A stretch of DNA of 64,000 nt from Alphaproteobacteria bacterium (GTDB taxonomy: Bacteria; Pseudomonadota; Alphaproteobacteria; Kiloniellales; DSM-21159). The notes below the pieces were generated by a model, which did no database searches, was not told the DNA's origin, and saw only the letters and a list, made by a program, of their open reading frames with translations. The first letter of the stretch is position 1; each line of letters opens with the position of its first letter. Shown piece by piece: positions 11,723-20,546 of this stretch. The stretch covers positions 1-64,000 of the forward strand of contig JAUILQ010000018.1 in NCBI GenBank assembly GCA_030433005.1. The letters run 5' to 3'. Both the position numbers and the translations under genes were made by a program.

Positions 11723-12631
11723 ATGAGGATCGGCCTCGACCTGGGCGGCACCAAGATCTCGGGGATCGCGCTCGACGCCGACGGCGCGGTGCTCGCGCGG
11801 ATCCGGCGCGCGACGCCGCGCGGCGACTATCCGGGCACGCTGGCGGCGCTCGCCGAGGTCGTCGCCGGGCTGGAGACCGAGACCGGACGGCGCGGCTCGG
11901 TCGGCGTCGCGATCCCCGGCACGCTGTCGAGCCTCACCGGCCTCGTCAAGAACGCCAACTCCACCTGGCTGATCGGCGAGCCGCTCGACCGCGACCTCGC
12001 CGAACGGCTCGGCCGGCCGGTCAGGGTCGAGAACGACGCCAACTGCTTCGCCCTGTCGGAAGCCACCGACGGCGCGGCCGCCGGCGCCGCCAGCGCGTTC
12101 GGCGTGATCCTGGGCACCGGCGTCGGCGGCGGCCTGGTGATCGGCGGCCGGGTGCTGTCCGGGCGCGACGGCATCGCCGGCGAGTGGGGCCACAACCCCC
12201 TGCCCTGGCCGGCCGACGAGGAGCGCCCGGGTCCGCCCTGCTACTGCGGCCGCCGGGGCTGCATCGAGACCTTCCTCTCGGGTCCCGCCCTGGCCCGCGA
12301 GGCCGGCGCCGCCAGCGGCGAGGCGGCCGTGGCCGCGGCCGCAGCCGGCGACGCACGGGCCTGCGCCGCCCTGGAGCGCCACGCGGAGCGGCTCGGCCGC
12401 GCCCTCGCCCATGTCGTCAACATCGTCGATCCGCATGTCATCGTGCTCGGCGGCGGTCTGTCCGGACTCGCCCACCTCTACGACGCGCTGCCCGCCGGGC
12501 TCGCCGGCTGGGTCTTCTCGGACCGGCCCGACACGCCGGTGGTGGCGCCGCGCCATGGCGCCGACTCGGGCGTGCGCGGCGCCGCCTGGCTGTGGCCCGC
12601 CGCGGAGCTGGAGAAGGCGCGCGGCGGATGA
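11723..12631 (+). CDS. ROK-family sugar kinase
   Basis: Cytosolic kinase of 302 residues. ATP-binding DLGGTKISG opens the protein. The catalytic aspartate region is ENDANCFALSEA, the GTGVGGGLVI phosphate loop is intact, and the ROK zinc site is GHNPLPW followed by CYCGRRGCIETFLSG. Fructokinase (Mak) or N-acetylglucosamine kinase are the likely specificities; the sequence alone does not separate them. Its stop overlaps the dinB ATG (ATGA), so the two are co-translated, although their functions are unrelated. Confidence 0.9.
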   Translation: MRIGLDLGGTKISGIALDADGAVLARIRRATPRGDYPGTLAALAEVVAGLETETGRRGSVGVAIPGTLSSLTGLVKNANSTWLIGEPLDRDLAERLGRPVRVENDANCFALSEATDGAAAGAASAFGVILGTGVGGGLVIGGRVLSGRDGIAGEWGHNPLPWPADEERPGPPCYCGRRGCIETFLSGPALAREAGAASGEAAVAAAAAGDARACAALERHAERLGRALAHVVNIVDPHVIVLGGGLSGLAHLYDALPAGLAGWVFSDRPDTPVVAPRHGADSGVRGAAWLWPAAELEKARGG

Positions 12632-13953
12632 GCCTGCTGTGCCGCGACTGCCTCAGCCTGATCGCGCCCGCGTCGCCCGGGCCGCCCCCGGCCGAGCCGC
12701 CGGGCCGCTGTCCGGCCTGCCGCGGCCGGCGCCTGGTCGCCCATCCCGAGCTCGCCGAGCTGTCGATCGCGCATCTCGACTGCGACGCCTTCTACGCCTC
12801 GGTCGAGAAACGCGACGACCCGAGCCTGCGCGACCGGCCGGTGATCGTCGGCGGCGGCCAGCGCGGCGTCGTCTCGGCGGCCTGCTATGTCGCCCGGCTC
12901 TACGGCGTGCGCTCGGCGATGCCGATGTTCAAGGCGCTCGCCGCCTGCCCCGACGCCGTGGTCATCAAGCCGAACATGGCCAAGTACCGCGAGGCCGGCG
13001 AGGCGATCCGCGCGCGCATGCGCGCCCTCACCCCGCTGGTCGAGCCGCTTTCGATCGACGAGGCCTTCCTCGACCTGACCGGCACCGAGGCGCTGCACCA
13101 CGCCCCGCCGGCGGTCACGCTCGCCCGCCTGGCCGCGGAGATCGAGCGCGATCTGTCGCTGACCGTCTCGATCGGGCTCAGCCACAACAAGTTCCTCGCC
13201 AAGATCGCCTCCGACCTCGACAAGCCGCGCGGGTTCGCGGTGATCGGCGCAGCCGAGGCCAGGGACTTCCTGGCCGACAAGCCGGTCTCGCTGCTGTGGG
13301 GCGTCGGCAAGGCGCTCGACGGTGCGCTGGCCCGCGAGGGCATCCGCCGGGTGCGCGACCTCTGGCCCTACGAGGAGTACGAGCTGGTCGCCCGGCACGG
13401 CGCCATGGGCCGCCGCCTCTATCGCATGAGCCGCGGCCTCGACGACCGCCGGGTCGAGCCCGACGCGCCGACCAAGTCGATCTCGGCGGAAACCACCTTC
13501 GACAGCAACCACGCCGAATGCGAGGCCCTGCTGGCCGAGCTCTGGCCGCTCTGCGAGAAGGTCGCCCGGCGGCTGCGCCAGGCCGAGCTCGGCGGGCGCA
13601 CCGTCACCCTGAAGCTGAAGACGGCGCAGTTCCGGAACGTCACGCGAAGCCGCAGCCTGAGCAGCCCGACCCAGCTCGCCGACGTCCTCTACCGCGAGGG
13701 CAAGGCGCTGCTGGAGCCGGCCTGCGACGGCACGGCCTTTCGCCTGATTGGCATCGGCGCCTCGGAGCTGAGCCCGGCCAGCGAGGCCGACCAGCCGGAC
13801 CTGCTGGAGCCGGACCGCGGCCGCCGGGCGCGCGTGGCGGTCGCCGTCGAGAGCGTGCGCGCGAAGCTGGGCGCGACCGCGATCGGCCGCGGCCGAGGCT
13901 TCCGCCAGCCCGTCCCGAAACCGCCAGGCGGCAAGCCCCCCGGGCGCGCCTGA
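12628..13953 (+). CDS. dinB: DNA polymerase IV with an N-terminal zinc-ribbon-like extension
   Basis: Y-family translesion polymerase of 441 residues. The palm motif HLDCDAFYASVE and the second acidic motif SIDEAFLDLTG hold the catalytic carboxylates. GLSHNKFLAKIASDLDKP and the helix-hairpin-helix WGVGKALDGALAREGI are intact. The C-terminal little-finger domain has TLKLKTAQFRNVTRSRSL. About 45 residues precede the usual start and carry two cysteine pairs, C5/C8 and C28/C31, a candidate zinc ribbon. The ATG at 12628 overlaps the ROK kinase stop by four bases, which supports this start. Confidence 0.94.
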   Translation: MSLLCRDCLSLIAPASPGPPPAEPPGRCPACRGRRLVAHPELAELSIAHLDCDAFYASVEKRDDPSLRDRPVIVGGGQRGVVSAACYVARLYGVRSAMPMFKALAACPDAVVIKPNMAKYREAGEAIRARMRALTPLVEPLSIDEAFLDLTGTEALHHAPPAVTLARLAAEIERDLSLTVSIGLSHNKFLAKIASDLDKPRGFAVIGAAEARDFLADKPVSLLWGVGKALDGALAREGIRRVRDLWPYEEYELVARHGAMGRRLYRMSRGLDDRRVEPDAPTKSISAETTFDSNHAECEALLAELWPLCEKVARRLRQAELGGRTVTLKLKTAQFRNVTRSRSLSSPTQLADVLYREGKALLEPACDGTAFRLIGIGASELSPASEADQPDLLEPDRGRRARVAVAVESVRAKLGATAIGRGRGFRQPVPKPPGGKPPGRA

Positions 13954-14045
13954 CGCGGCACGCCGCAGACCGGATCGGCGCGCTGCCGCGGCCCCGACGC
14001 TCGTGCTAGGATTGCCTGTCGCTTGCCAGCCGGAAGGGGGCAGCC

Positions 14046-15137
14046 GTGGCCGAGGAATGCGAGGTGCTGATCGTCGGCGCCGGGCCGGTCGGCCTCTCCG
14101 CCGCCCTGGAGCTGCAGCGCCTCGGGCACCGCCTGCGCATCGTCGACCGCAACGAGGGCCGAACCGGGCTCAGCAAGGCGGTTGCGGTCAACGTCAAGAC
14201 GCTGCAGCTGCTCGAGCCGTCCGGGCTCGCCGAGCGCATGGTCGCCGCCGGCATCCCGATCCGCGCCGCCGCCCTCCACTTCGAGGGCCGCCGCCTGACG
14301 ACCCTGCACATCGAGCCGCCCGAGGACTGCCGCTACCCGCTGCTGTCGCTGCCGCAGAGCGACACCGAGCGGCTGTTCGAGGAGGCGCTCGGGGAACGCG
14401 GCGTGGCGGTCGAGTGGGGCAGCGAGCTGCTGTCCCTCGAGGACGACGGCTCGGGCGTGACGGCGCGCCTGGCGGCGCCCGAGGGCGAGAAGACCCTGCG
14501 CGCCGCCTGGCTGCTCGGCGCCGACGGCGGCCGCTCGACGGTGCGCCGGCAGCTCGGGCTGGAGTTCGCCGGCCGGCGCTACGAGGAGCAGTGGAGCCTG
14601 GCCGACGTGACGCTCGACTGGCCCTCGGTGGAGCAGGAGATCAACCTCTTCATGCACCGCGACGGCCACATCGAGTTCCTGGTCCGCCTGTTCGGCGACC
14701 GCTGGCGCGCGATCTCGACGGCGCCTGGCGTGCTCGACCGGCTGCCCGAGGGGGCTCGTGCCGCCGAGGTCCACTGGCAGTCCGACTTCCACGTCGCGCT
14801 GCGTCAGGTCGAGGCCTACCGCAGGGGCCGCTGCTGTCTCGCCGGCGACGCCGCGCACGTCCACTCGCCGGCCGGCGGCCGCGGCATGAACCTGGGGATC
14901 TGGGACGCGATCTCTTTCGCCCGGCGGCTCAAGGCCGGCACGCTGGACGGCTACGACGCCGAGCGCCGGCCGATCGGCCGCAAGGTTCTCGACTTCACCG
15001 ACCGGCTGTTCGCCGTGGCCAAGGCCGAGAACCCGCTGGTCCAGACCCTGCGCAACCGGCTGCTGCCGGTCATGGCGCGGACCGGATTCGCGCGTCGCCG
15101 CTTCAGCCGCAACCTGCTCGGCCTCGCCGACGGCTGA
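14046..15137 (+). CDS. FAD-dependent aromatic-ring monooxygenase family protein
   Basis: 363-residue flavoprotein of the PHBH/UbiH-like FAD_binding_3 family. The dinucleotide-binding GAGPVGLSAALELQRLG opens the protein. The DG motif is GADGGRSTVRRQLG, and the second FAD motif is GDAAHVHSPAGGRGMNLG. Such enzymes hydroxylate phenols or quinone precursors with NAD(P)H and O2. The GTG at 14046 follows a GGAAGGGGG purine run. There are no neighbouring aromatic-degradation genes, so the substrate is unknown. It converges with the MFS gene 18 bases downstream. Confidence 0.88.
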   Translation: MAEECEVLIVGAGPVGLSAALELQRLGHRLRIVDRNEGRTGLSKAVAVNVKTLQLLEPSGLAERMVAAGIPIRAAALHFEGRRLTTLHIEPPEDCRYPLLSLPQSDTERLFEEALGERGVAVEWGSELLSLEDDGSGVTARLAAPEGEKTLRAAWLLGADGGRSTVRRQLGLEFAGRRYEEQWSLADVTLDWPSVEQEINLFMHRDGHIEFLVRLFGDRWRAISTAPGVLDRLPEGARAAEVHWQSDFHVALRQVEAYRRGRCCLAGDAAHVHSPAGGRGMNLGIWDAISFARRLKAGTLDGYDAERRPIGRKVLDFTDRLFAVAKAENPLVQTLRNRLLPVMARTGFARRRFSRNLLGLADG

Positions 15138-15155
15138 GCCCCGGCCCGGACCTCG

Positions 15156-16406
15156 CTACTCCGCCGCCGCGGTCGCCCGGCGCTGATGGCCGCGCAGGCG
15201 CAGCACGGCGAGCAGCACCAGCACCAGCGGCGGCACGACCGCCAGGTTCAGGGCTTCCCAGCCCAGCGTCTCGTGGATCGCGCCGCTGGTGAAGGCCGTC
15301 GCCGCGACCGTGGTGAAGACGAAGAGGTCGTTGGTCGCCTGCACCTTGGCCTTTTCCTCGGGCCGATAGGTCCGGGTCAGCAGGGTCGAGCCGCCGACGA
15401 AGAGGAAGTTCCAGCCGAGGCCGAGCAGCACCAGGGCGCCGCCGAACTGGGCGGCGGCGACGCCGGTGAGGTTGACGGCCACGCAGCCGAGGATCAGCAG
15501 GACGCCGGCGCCGAGGATGCGGTTGATGCCGAAGCGCTGGATCAGGCTGCCGGTGAAGAAGCTGGGCGCATACATGCCCAGCACGTGCAGCTGGATGACC
15601 AGCGCCGCGATCTCGAAGGGATGGTCGCAGGCGATCATCGCCGGCGGCGTCGAGACCATGATCAGGTTCATGGCGCCGTAGCCGACCATGCCGCAGAGCA
15701 CGGCGACCAGGAACACGGGCTGCGCCGCGATCTCGCGCAAGGGGCGGCCGGAGCCGCCCTCGGCCTCGCGCTTCGGCAGCGGGATGTCGATGAAGCGCAG
15801 GATCGCCATCGACAGGATCATCAGCACGCCGATCGAGACGTAGGCGCCGGCGAACATCACCGGCGCGAAAAGGTCGCGGGTCTGCTTGGCGAGCTCCGGG
15901 CCCAGGATCGCCGCCGCGACGCCGCCGGCCAGGACCAGCGAGATCGCCTTCGGCTTGAAGGCGTCGCTCGCCGTGTCGGCGGCGGCGAAGCGATAGTACA
16001 TGGCGGTGCCGGAGAAGGTGCCGAAGCAGAAGCCGGCGACGCAGAGCAGCACGAAGTCGGCACGCCAGACCGCCTCGAAGCCGAGCACCGCCCCGAGCAG
16101 GCCGATGCAGGCGCCGAGCGTGAAGCCGAAGCGCCGGCCGCGGTGCTTCATGATCAGCGAGGCCGGCACGGTCGCCAGCATCATGCCGAGAAACTGGACG
16201 GCGAGCGGCAGGGTCGCCAGGGCCGGGTCGGCCGCCAGGCTGCCGCCGACGATGGCCGAGATCGTCATCAGCAGCGACACGCAGCTCATCGACAGCGCCT
16301 GGCAGACGGCGAGCAGCCAGACGTTGCGGATCGTCGGATCGCGCGGCGCCGGCGCGCCGGCGCCGCCGCCGGGCGGGCGGGTGGAGGGATCGGAAGGCCT
16401 GCTCAT
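15156..16406 (-). CDS. MFS transporter
   Basis: Major facilitator of 416 residues with about 12 hydrophobic segments. A Pro/Gly-rich cytoplasmic N-terminus precedes TM1 (NVWLLAVCQALSMSCVSLLM). The loop after TM2-3 carries SLIMKHRGRRFGFTLGA, a variant of the MFS loop motif, and the second half begins around residue 225. The ATG at 16406 was preferred to one 24 bases upstream because the extra residues are not family-like. Substrate unknown. Similar proteins are annotated only as MFS transporters. Confidence 0.85.
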   Translation of the reverse strand: MSRPSDPSTRPPGGGAGAPAPRDPTIRNVWLLAVCQALSMSCVSLLMTISAIVGGSLAADPALATLPLAVQFLGMMLATVPASLIMKHRGRRFGFTLGACIGLLGAVLGFEAVWRADFVLLCVAGFCFGTFSGTAMYYRFAAADTASDAFKPKAISLVLAGGVAAAILGPELAKQTRDLFAPVMFAGAYVSIGVLMILSMAILRFIDIPLPKREAEGGSGRPLREIAAQPVFLVAVLCGMVGYGAMNLIMVSTPPAMIACDHPFEIAALVIQLHVLGMYAPSFFTGSLIQRFGINRILGAGVLLILGCVAVNLTGVAAAQFGGALVLLGLGWNFLFVGGSTLLTRTYRPEEKAKVQATNDLFVFTTVAATAFTSGAIHETLGWEALNLAVVPPLVLVLLAVLRLRGHQRRATAAAE

Positions 16407-16533
16407 GGCCGCGGAGCATAGGCAAAGCATGGCGCAACAGCTAGGCGCCGGCGCGCGGGTCTGCCTTGAGCCAGATCAGGCCGCAGCTTCCATCGTCGCG
16501 TCCGAGGGGAGCCTAGGTTCGAGCCTCGGCACT

Positions 16534-16563
16534 GGATCTGCGAGCATCGGATCTGCGAGCGTC
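16534..16563. repeat. Two tandem copies of a 15-base unit
   Basis: GGATCTGCGAGCATC is followed directly by GGATCTGCGAGCGTC, one mismatch apart. It lies in the gene-poor stretch between the MFS and TRAP genes. No known role. Confidence 0.7.
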
Positions 16564-16871
16564 AGCTCAAGTTTGGAAAGACGGTCTGATTCGCTCGGGC
16601 AAGCGTTCCGAACGCCCGGCTGCGAGGCGCTGCCCGCGTCCTTTGCGAGGCCTCGCGGAGAGACCGGCAGCGACGATTCGGCAGAGCAACCGCGAGGACC
16701 GGCAAAGCATCAATCGCGGTCGCAGCGGAGTCACTCGCACGCCCCGGAAACCGGAGCAGCCCAGATCGGCACGCCGCTCGGCGACCCGACTCCAGGAATC
16801 ACACGGGCGCCGGATCCCGGACCTCCCAGGCCGCGTCTGCCGAGACGTGAATCAGCTCTAGCCCCATGCAA

Positions 16872-16926
16872 TGCAAATCCGGTTTAGATTTTTGCAATTG
16901 TTCCGGCGGTCGGGGTGCCCTATGGT
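16872..16926 (+). promoter_or_regulatory. Candidate promoter and operator of dctP
   Basis: An inverted repeat TGCAAA (16872-16877) / TTTGCA (16891-16896) with a 13-base spacer overlaps a weak promoter candidate: TTGTTC (16898-16903), 17 bases, TATGGT (16921-16926). It is 52-106 bases upstream of the dctP ATG in an AT-rich patch. The pattern is what a small dimeric repressor or activator would use; no regulator gene lies nearby. Confidence 0.3.
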
Positions 16927-16977
16927 TCGACCCGAGCGCTCGGCAATAGAAGCGCAACTATACAGGGAGGAATCACC

Positions 16978-18048
16978 ATGGATCGTCGTCAAGTCTTGAA
17001 AACCGTGGCCGTCGGCGCCGCCGCCGCCTCGGTCTTTCCCAAGCCCGCGATCAGCCAGGGCACGCGCCAGCTTCGCATGGCGACGACCTGGCCCAAGAAC
17101 ATGCCCGGCCAGGGAACCAGCGCCGAGCGCATGGCCGCGAACATCGGGAAGTGGTCGGAAGGCAAGATCACCATGCGCGTCTACGGCGCCGGTGAGCTGG
17201 TGCCCGCCTTCGAGTGCCATGACGCCGCCGGGTCGGGCGTCTGCGACATGTATCACGGCGCCGACTATTACTGGCAGGGCAAGCTGAAGGCGTTGAACTT
17301 CTTCTCGACCGTGCCCTTCGGCCTCACCGGCACTGAGACCAACGCCTGGCTCCTGGCGGGCGGCCAGGATCTGTGGGACGAGGTCTCGGCTCAGTTCAAC
17401 CTCAAGTCGTTCGCGGCGTCGAACACCGGCGTGCAGATGGCCGGTTGGTTCAACACGGAGATCAACGGTCCGGACGACTTCAAGGGCCTCACCATGCGCA
17501 TGCCGGGCCTCGGCGGCGAGGTCATCAGCCAGTTGGGCGCCACCGCCGTCACCTTGCCGGCCGGCGAGATCTTCCAGGCGCTGCAGTCGGGCACGATCGA
17601 CGCCACCGAGTTCGTCGGTCCCTGGAACGACCTCACGCTCGGCTTCTTCCAGGTCGCGAAATACTACTACTGGCCGGGTATCCACGAGCCGGCGACCGTG
17701 GCCTCCTGCGGCATCAATCTCGATGTCTGGAACGAGATGTCGGACTGGGAGAAGTCGATCATCGAGGCAGCGGCGCGCTACGAGAACGACATGCTCACGG
17801 CGGAGTTCGACGTGAACAACGTCCGCGCGCTCGACCAGCTCATCAACGAGCACCAGGTCCAGCTCAAGCGCATGCCGGACGACGTCATTGCGCTCATGCG
17901 TGAGGCGGCCCAGGACGTCGTGTCGTCCGCCGGCAACGCCGATCCGCTGACGAAGAAGGTCTACGACCACTGGATCGCCTTCCGCGAGCAGGCGGCGGCG
18001 TGGACCGGGATCTCGGTCCAGGGCTATCTCAACGCCCGCTCCCTCTAA
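16978..18048 (+). CDS. dctP: TRAP transporter solute-binding protein (DctP family, TakP-like)
   Basis: Periplasmic binding protein of 356 residues for a TRAP secondary transporter. The N-terminus MDRRQVLKTVAVGAAA carries an RR motif and a hydrophobic stretch with AISQ cleavage region, consistent with Tat export, as in TakP-like proteins. R174 in GLTMRMPG is the conserved arginine that holds the substrate carboxylate in DctP proteins. The extended C-terminal helices (residues 230-330) also fit the alpha-keto acid/TakP branch rather than SiaP. A strong GGAGGA precedes the ATG. It is followed by a large hairpin and then dctQ and dctM. The ligand is probably an organic acid; which one is not determinable. 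Confidence 0.92.
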   Translation: MDRRQVLKTVAVGAAAASVFPKPAISQGTRQLRMATTWPKNMPGQGTSAERMAANIGKWSEGKITMRVYGAGELVPAFECHDAAGSGVCDMYHGADYYWQGKLKALNFFSTVPFGLTGTETNAWLLAGGQDLWDEVSAQFNLKSFAASNTGVQMAGWFNTEINGPDDFKGLTMRMPGLGGEVISQLGATAVTLPAGEIFQALQSGTIDATEFVGPWNDLTLGFFQVAKYYYWPGIHEPATVASCGINLDVWNEMSDWEKSIIEAAARYENDMLTAEFDVNNVRALDQLINEHQVQLKRMPDDVIALMREAAQDVVSSAGNADPLTKKVYDHWIAFREQAAAWTGISVQGYLNARSL

Positions 18049-18050
18049 TC

Positions 18051-18085
18051 GAACGGCGGGGTCCGGATACGGACCCCGCCCGTTC
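18051..18085 (+). terminator. Intercistronic hairpin between dctP and dctQ
   Basis: GAACGG-CGGGGTCCG (18051-18065) pairs with CGGACCCCG (18070-18078) and CCGTTC (18080-18085), with a GATA loop and one bulged C. No T-run follows, so it probably acts as a partial attenuator or as an mRNA 3'-end stabiliser that raises binding-protein output relative to the membrane subunits. Confidence 0.65.
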
Positions 18086-18105
18086 CTCTCCGGCACGAAC
18101 GTACC

Positions 18106-18666
18106 TTGAATACGCTGCTCGCCCTTTCGCGACTGATCGACGTCGCGAGCTACCGGATCGGTCGCGCTGTCGCATGGCTCGCGCTGACGATGGTGCTGCT
18201 GCAGTTTCTCGTCGTCGTCCTGCGCTATGTGTTTGGCACCGGCGAGATCTGGCTGCAGGAAGCGATCATCTACCAGCATGCGCTGGTGTTCATGCTGGGT
18301 GCGAGCTTCACGCTCCTCAAGGACGGGCACGTCCGGGTGGATATCTTCTATTCGAACGGATCGCCGCGGGCCAAGGCCACCGTGAACCTGCTCGGCGCAC
18401 TGCTGCTTCTGATTCCGGTGATGACCCTGATCTTGTGGGTGTCCTATCCCTACGTGGCGCGCTCCTGGGCCGTCCTCGAAGGGTCCCGGGAATCCAACGG
18501 TATTCCGGCGGTGTTCCTGTTGAAGTCGGTGATTCTCGCCTTCGCACTGATGATGCTGCTGCAGGGGCTGTCGACGATCATCCGATCGGCGGCGCTGCTG
18601 CGCGGCCTCGAGCTGCCGCCCCTGCCCTATCGGGACGATGAAGCCGCGGACCGGATAGAGGTCTGA
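18106..18666 (+). CDS. dctQ: TRAP transporter small membrane subunit (DctQ)
   Basis: 186 residues with four predicted membrane helices: about 24-46 (VAWLALTMVLLQFLVVVLRYVF), 58-80, 92-115 and 150-170. The conserved E-x-IIYQHALVF region (IWLQEAIIYQHALVFMLG) typical of DctQ is present. It partners DctM in the Na+-driven TRAP permease. The start is a TTG at 18106; no ATG fits better. The dctM ATG is 14 bases after the stop. Confidence 0.9.
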   Translation: MNTLLALSRLIDVASYRIGRAVAWLALTMVLLQFLVVVLRYVFGTGEIWLQEAIIYQHALVFMLGASFTLLKDGHVRVDIFYSNGSPRAKATVNLLGALLLLIPVMTLILWVSYPYVARSWAVLEGSRESNGIPAVFLLKSVILAFALMMLLQGLSTIIRSAALLRGLELPPLPYRDDEAADRIEV

Positions 18667-18680
18667 GCGGTGGTGACCCG

Positions 18681-20252
18681 ATGACGGAAGTACTCGCACT
18701 GTTGATGTTCGTGGCGCTCTTCGGAGTGCTGCTCTCCGGCTATCCCGTCGCCTTCGCGATCGCCGGCACGGGCTTGAGCTTCGCCCTGCTGGCGACGGCG
18801 CTGGGCGCGTTCGACATTTCCTATCTCGCCGGGATGCCCCAGCGCATCTTCGGCACGATGACCAACGAGATCCTGCTCGCCGTGCCGCTCTTCGTCTTCA
18901 TGGGCGTCATGCTGGAGCGCTCGCGGGTGGCGGAGTCCTTGCTGGAGAGCATGGGCCGCCTGTTCGGCTCCCTTCGGGGCGGGCTGGGCATCTCGGTCAC
19001 GGTCGTCGGCGCCTTGCTCGCCGCGTCCACGGGTATCGTGGGCGCCACGGTCGTCACGATGGGACTCCTGTCGCTGCCGACACTGCTGCGCCGGGGCTAC
19101 GATCCCAAGCTCGCGACCGGCACCATCTGCGCGGCCGGCACGCTCGGACAGATCATCCCGCCCTCCATCGTCCTCGTGCTGCTCGGCGACGTCATGGCCT
19201 CGGCCTACGCCAAGTCGCAGATGGACCGCGGCATCTTCGCCCCCGATACGGTCTCGGTGGGCGAGCTCTTCGCCGGTGCCCTGCTGCCGGGACTGATGCT
19301 GGTCGGTCTGTACATCACCTATCAGGTGGCGATCGCGATCGTCCGTCCAGACGCGTCGCCGCCGGTGCCGATGGCGGAACTGAAGTCCGATGGCGCACCG
19401 CCCGCCTGGAAGACGATCCTGAACGCGCTGGTGCCGCCTGTCCTGCTGATGGTGGCCGTGCTCGGATCGATCCTGGCCGGGATCGCGACCCCGACCGAGA
19501 GCGCGGCGGTGGGTGCCATCGGTGCCACCATGCTTGCGGGCCTGCGGCTCTCCAAGCGGAGTCCCTGGCCGATCTACGCGGCGACCGCGAGTCTGGCGTG
19601 TCTCTTCCTGCTCACGCAGCAGTTCGATCTGCGGGTGGCGCGCGACGTCATCGAGCCCGCCAATCAAGTCGCCATCTACGTCGCCTTCGCCCTGACGCTC
19701 GTCATGATCTGGGGCGTCGCGGTCGGGCTGCGTCGGGCTCATAGTGCCGGGGTCCTTGGATCGGTCGTGCGCAGCACGATGGAGATCTCGTCCGTCGTCT
19801 TCGCCATCGTCATCGGCGCCCAGCTGTTCTCGCTGGTCTTCATAGGCCTGCACGGCGACGAGATGGTGCACTCGATCCTTGCGGACCTGCCCGGCGGCGT
19901 CGTCGGCGCGGTCCTGATCGTCATGCTCGTCATGTTCGTGCTTGGGTTCTTCCTCGAGTTTGTCGAGATCACGCTCATCGTTGTCCCCTTGGTCGCACCG
20001 GTCCTGCTGTCGATGGGCCTCGATCCCGTCTGGCTGGGCGTCATGATCGCGATGAACCTGCAGACGAGCTTCCTCACGCCGCCCTTCGGCTTCGCGCTGT
20101 TCTATCTGCGCGGCGTCGCGCCCGCGGCCGTGAAGACCATGGAGATCTACCGCGGGATCGTCCCCTTCGTCGCAATCCAGCTCGCGGCCCTGGTGCTGCT
20201 CGGCGTCGCTCCCGAAATCGCGACCTGGCTTCCCGCTCAGATTTTCGGCTGA
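18681..20252 (+). CDS. dctM: TRAP transporter large permease subunit (DctM)
   Basis: 523-residue integral membrane subunit with many hydrophobic segments. Family signatures include SGYPVAFAIAGTGL near the start, PLFVFMGVMLERSRVAESLLE, the GTLGQIIPPSIVLVLLGDVM motif and ATPTESAAVGAIGA. The C-terminal half has FFLEFVEITLIVVPLVAPVL and FLTPPFGFALFYLRGVAP. It is longer than average DctM proteins because of an extra pair of membrane helices in the middle (about residues 285-345), seen in the TakM-like branch. Last gene of the operon. Confidence 0.93.
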   Translation: MTEVLALLMFVALFGVLLSGYPVAFAIAGTGLSFALLATALGAFDISYLAGMPQRIFGTMTNEILLAVPLFVFMGVMLERSRVAESLLESMGRLFGSLRGGLGISVTVVGALLAASTGIVGATVVTMGLLSLPTLLRRGYDPKLATGTICAAGTLGQIIPPSIVLVLLGDVMASAYAKSQMDRGIFAPDTVSVGELFAGALLPGLMLVGLYITYQVAIAIVRPDASPPVPMAELKSDGAPPAWKTILNALVPPVLLMVAVLGSILAGIATPTESAAVGAIGATMLAGLRLSKRSPWPIYAATASLACLFLLTQQFDLRVARDVIEPANQVAIYVAFALTLVMIWGVAVGLRRAHSAGVLGSVVRSTMEISSVVFAIVIGAQLFSLVFIGLHGDEMVHSILADLPGGVVGAVLIVMLVMFVLGFFLEFVEITLIVVPLVAPVLLSMGLDPVWLGVMIAMNLQTSFLTPPFGFALFYLRGVAPAAVKTMEIYRGIVPFVAIQLAALVLLGVAPEIATWLPAQIFG

Positions 20253-20546
20253 GGCCGCTTGATCCGCGTCCACGGGCGCCCGGCCGATAGGGGATCGAAG
20301 GGGCGCAAGGATCGATGCTTCCGCCCCAGGTAGGCTGAGATGACGGCTCGCACCGGACGGGAGCGGTCGATCGCGTGACGTTGCTTCGGTTGGAGGGCCG
20401 GCTGCGTCGCGCGATCGGCCTGATCGGGCTCGCCGGCATCGCGGCGCCGCCCGGACGGCTCAGAGACGTCGTCCCGGGCCGACGAGGCCAGCCTCGCCGT
20501 CCGGATCCGATGACGGAACGTAGGTCCTGAAACGGGGCGAAGCCCC
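20253..20546. other. Intergenic region between convergent dctM and fliL-like genes
   Basis: 294 bases with no credible gene on either strand. A small minus-strand hairpin (20534-20546, GGGG/CCCC arms) abuts the fliL-like stop and could be its terminator, but only three T follow. Confidence 0.5.

Larger units (their letters stand above)
16407..16977. other. Gene-poor region upstream of the TRAP operon
   Basis: 571 bases without a convincing gene. A 72-codon plus-strand frame at 16643-16861 is Arg-rich with no family features and no good ribosome-binding site. The stretch contains a hairpin (CCGAGG 16502-16507 / CCTCGG 16524-16529), a short tandem repeat at 16534-16563 and, near its right end, the regulatory region of dctP. 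Base composition becomes AT-richer after 16860. Confidence 0.6.

Noticed and set aside
16502-16529. Hairpin with GGTTCGAGCC, resembling a tRNA T-arm
   Set aside because: The rest of a tRNA cloverleaf (acceptor, anticodon) is absent and the surrounding stem does not fit.
16643-16861. 72-codon plus-strand frame in the gene-poor region
   Set aside because: Arg/Ser-rich composition without any recognisable motif or ribosome-binding site.
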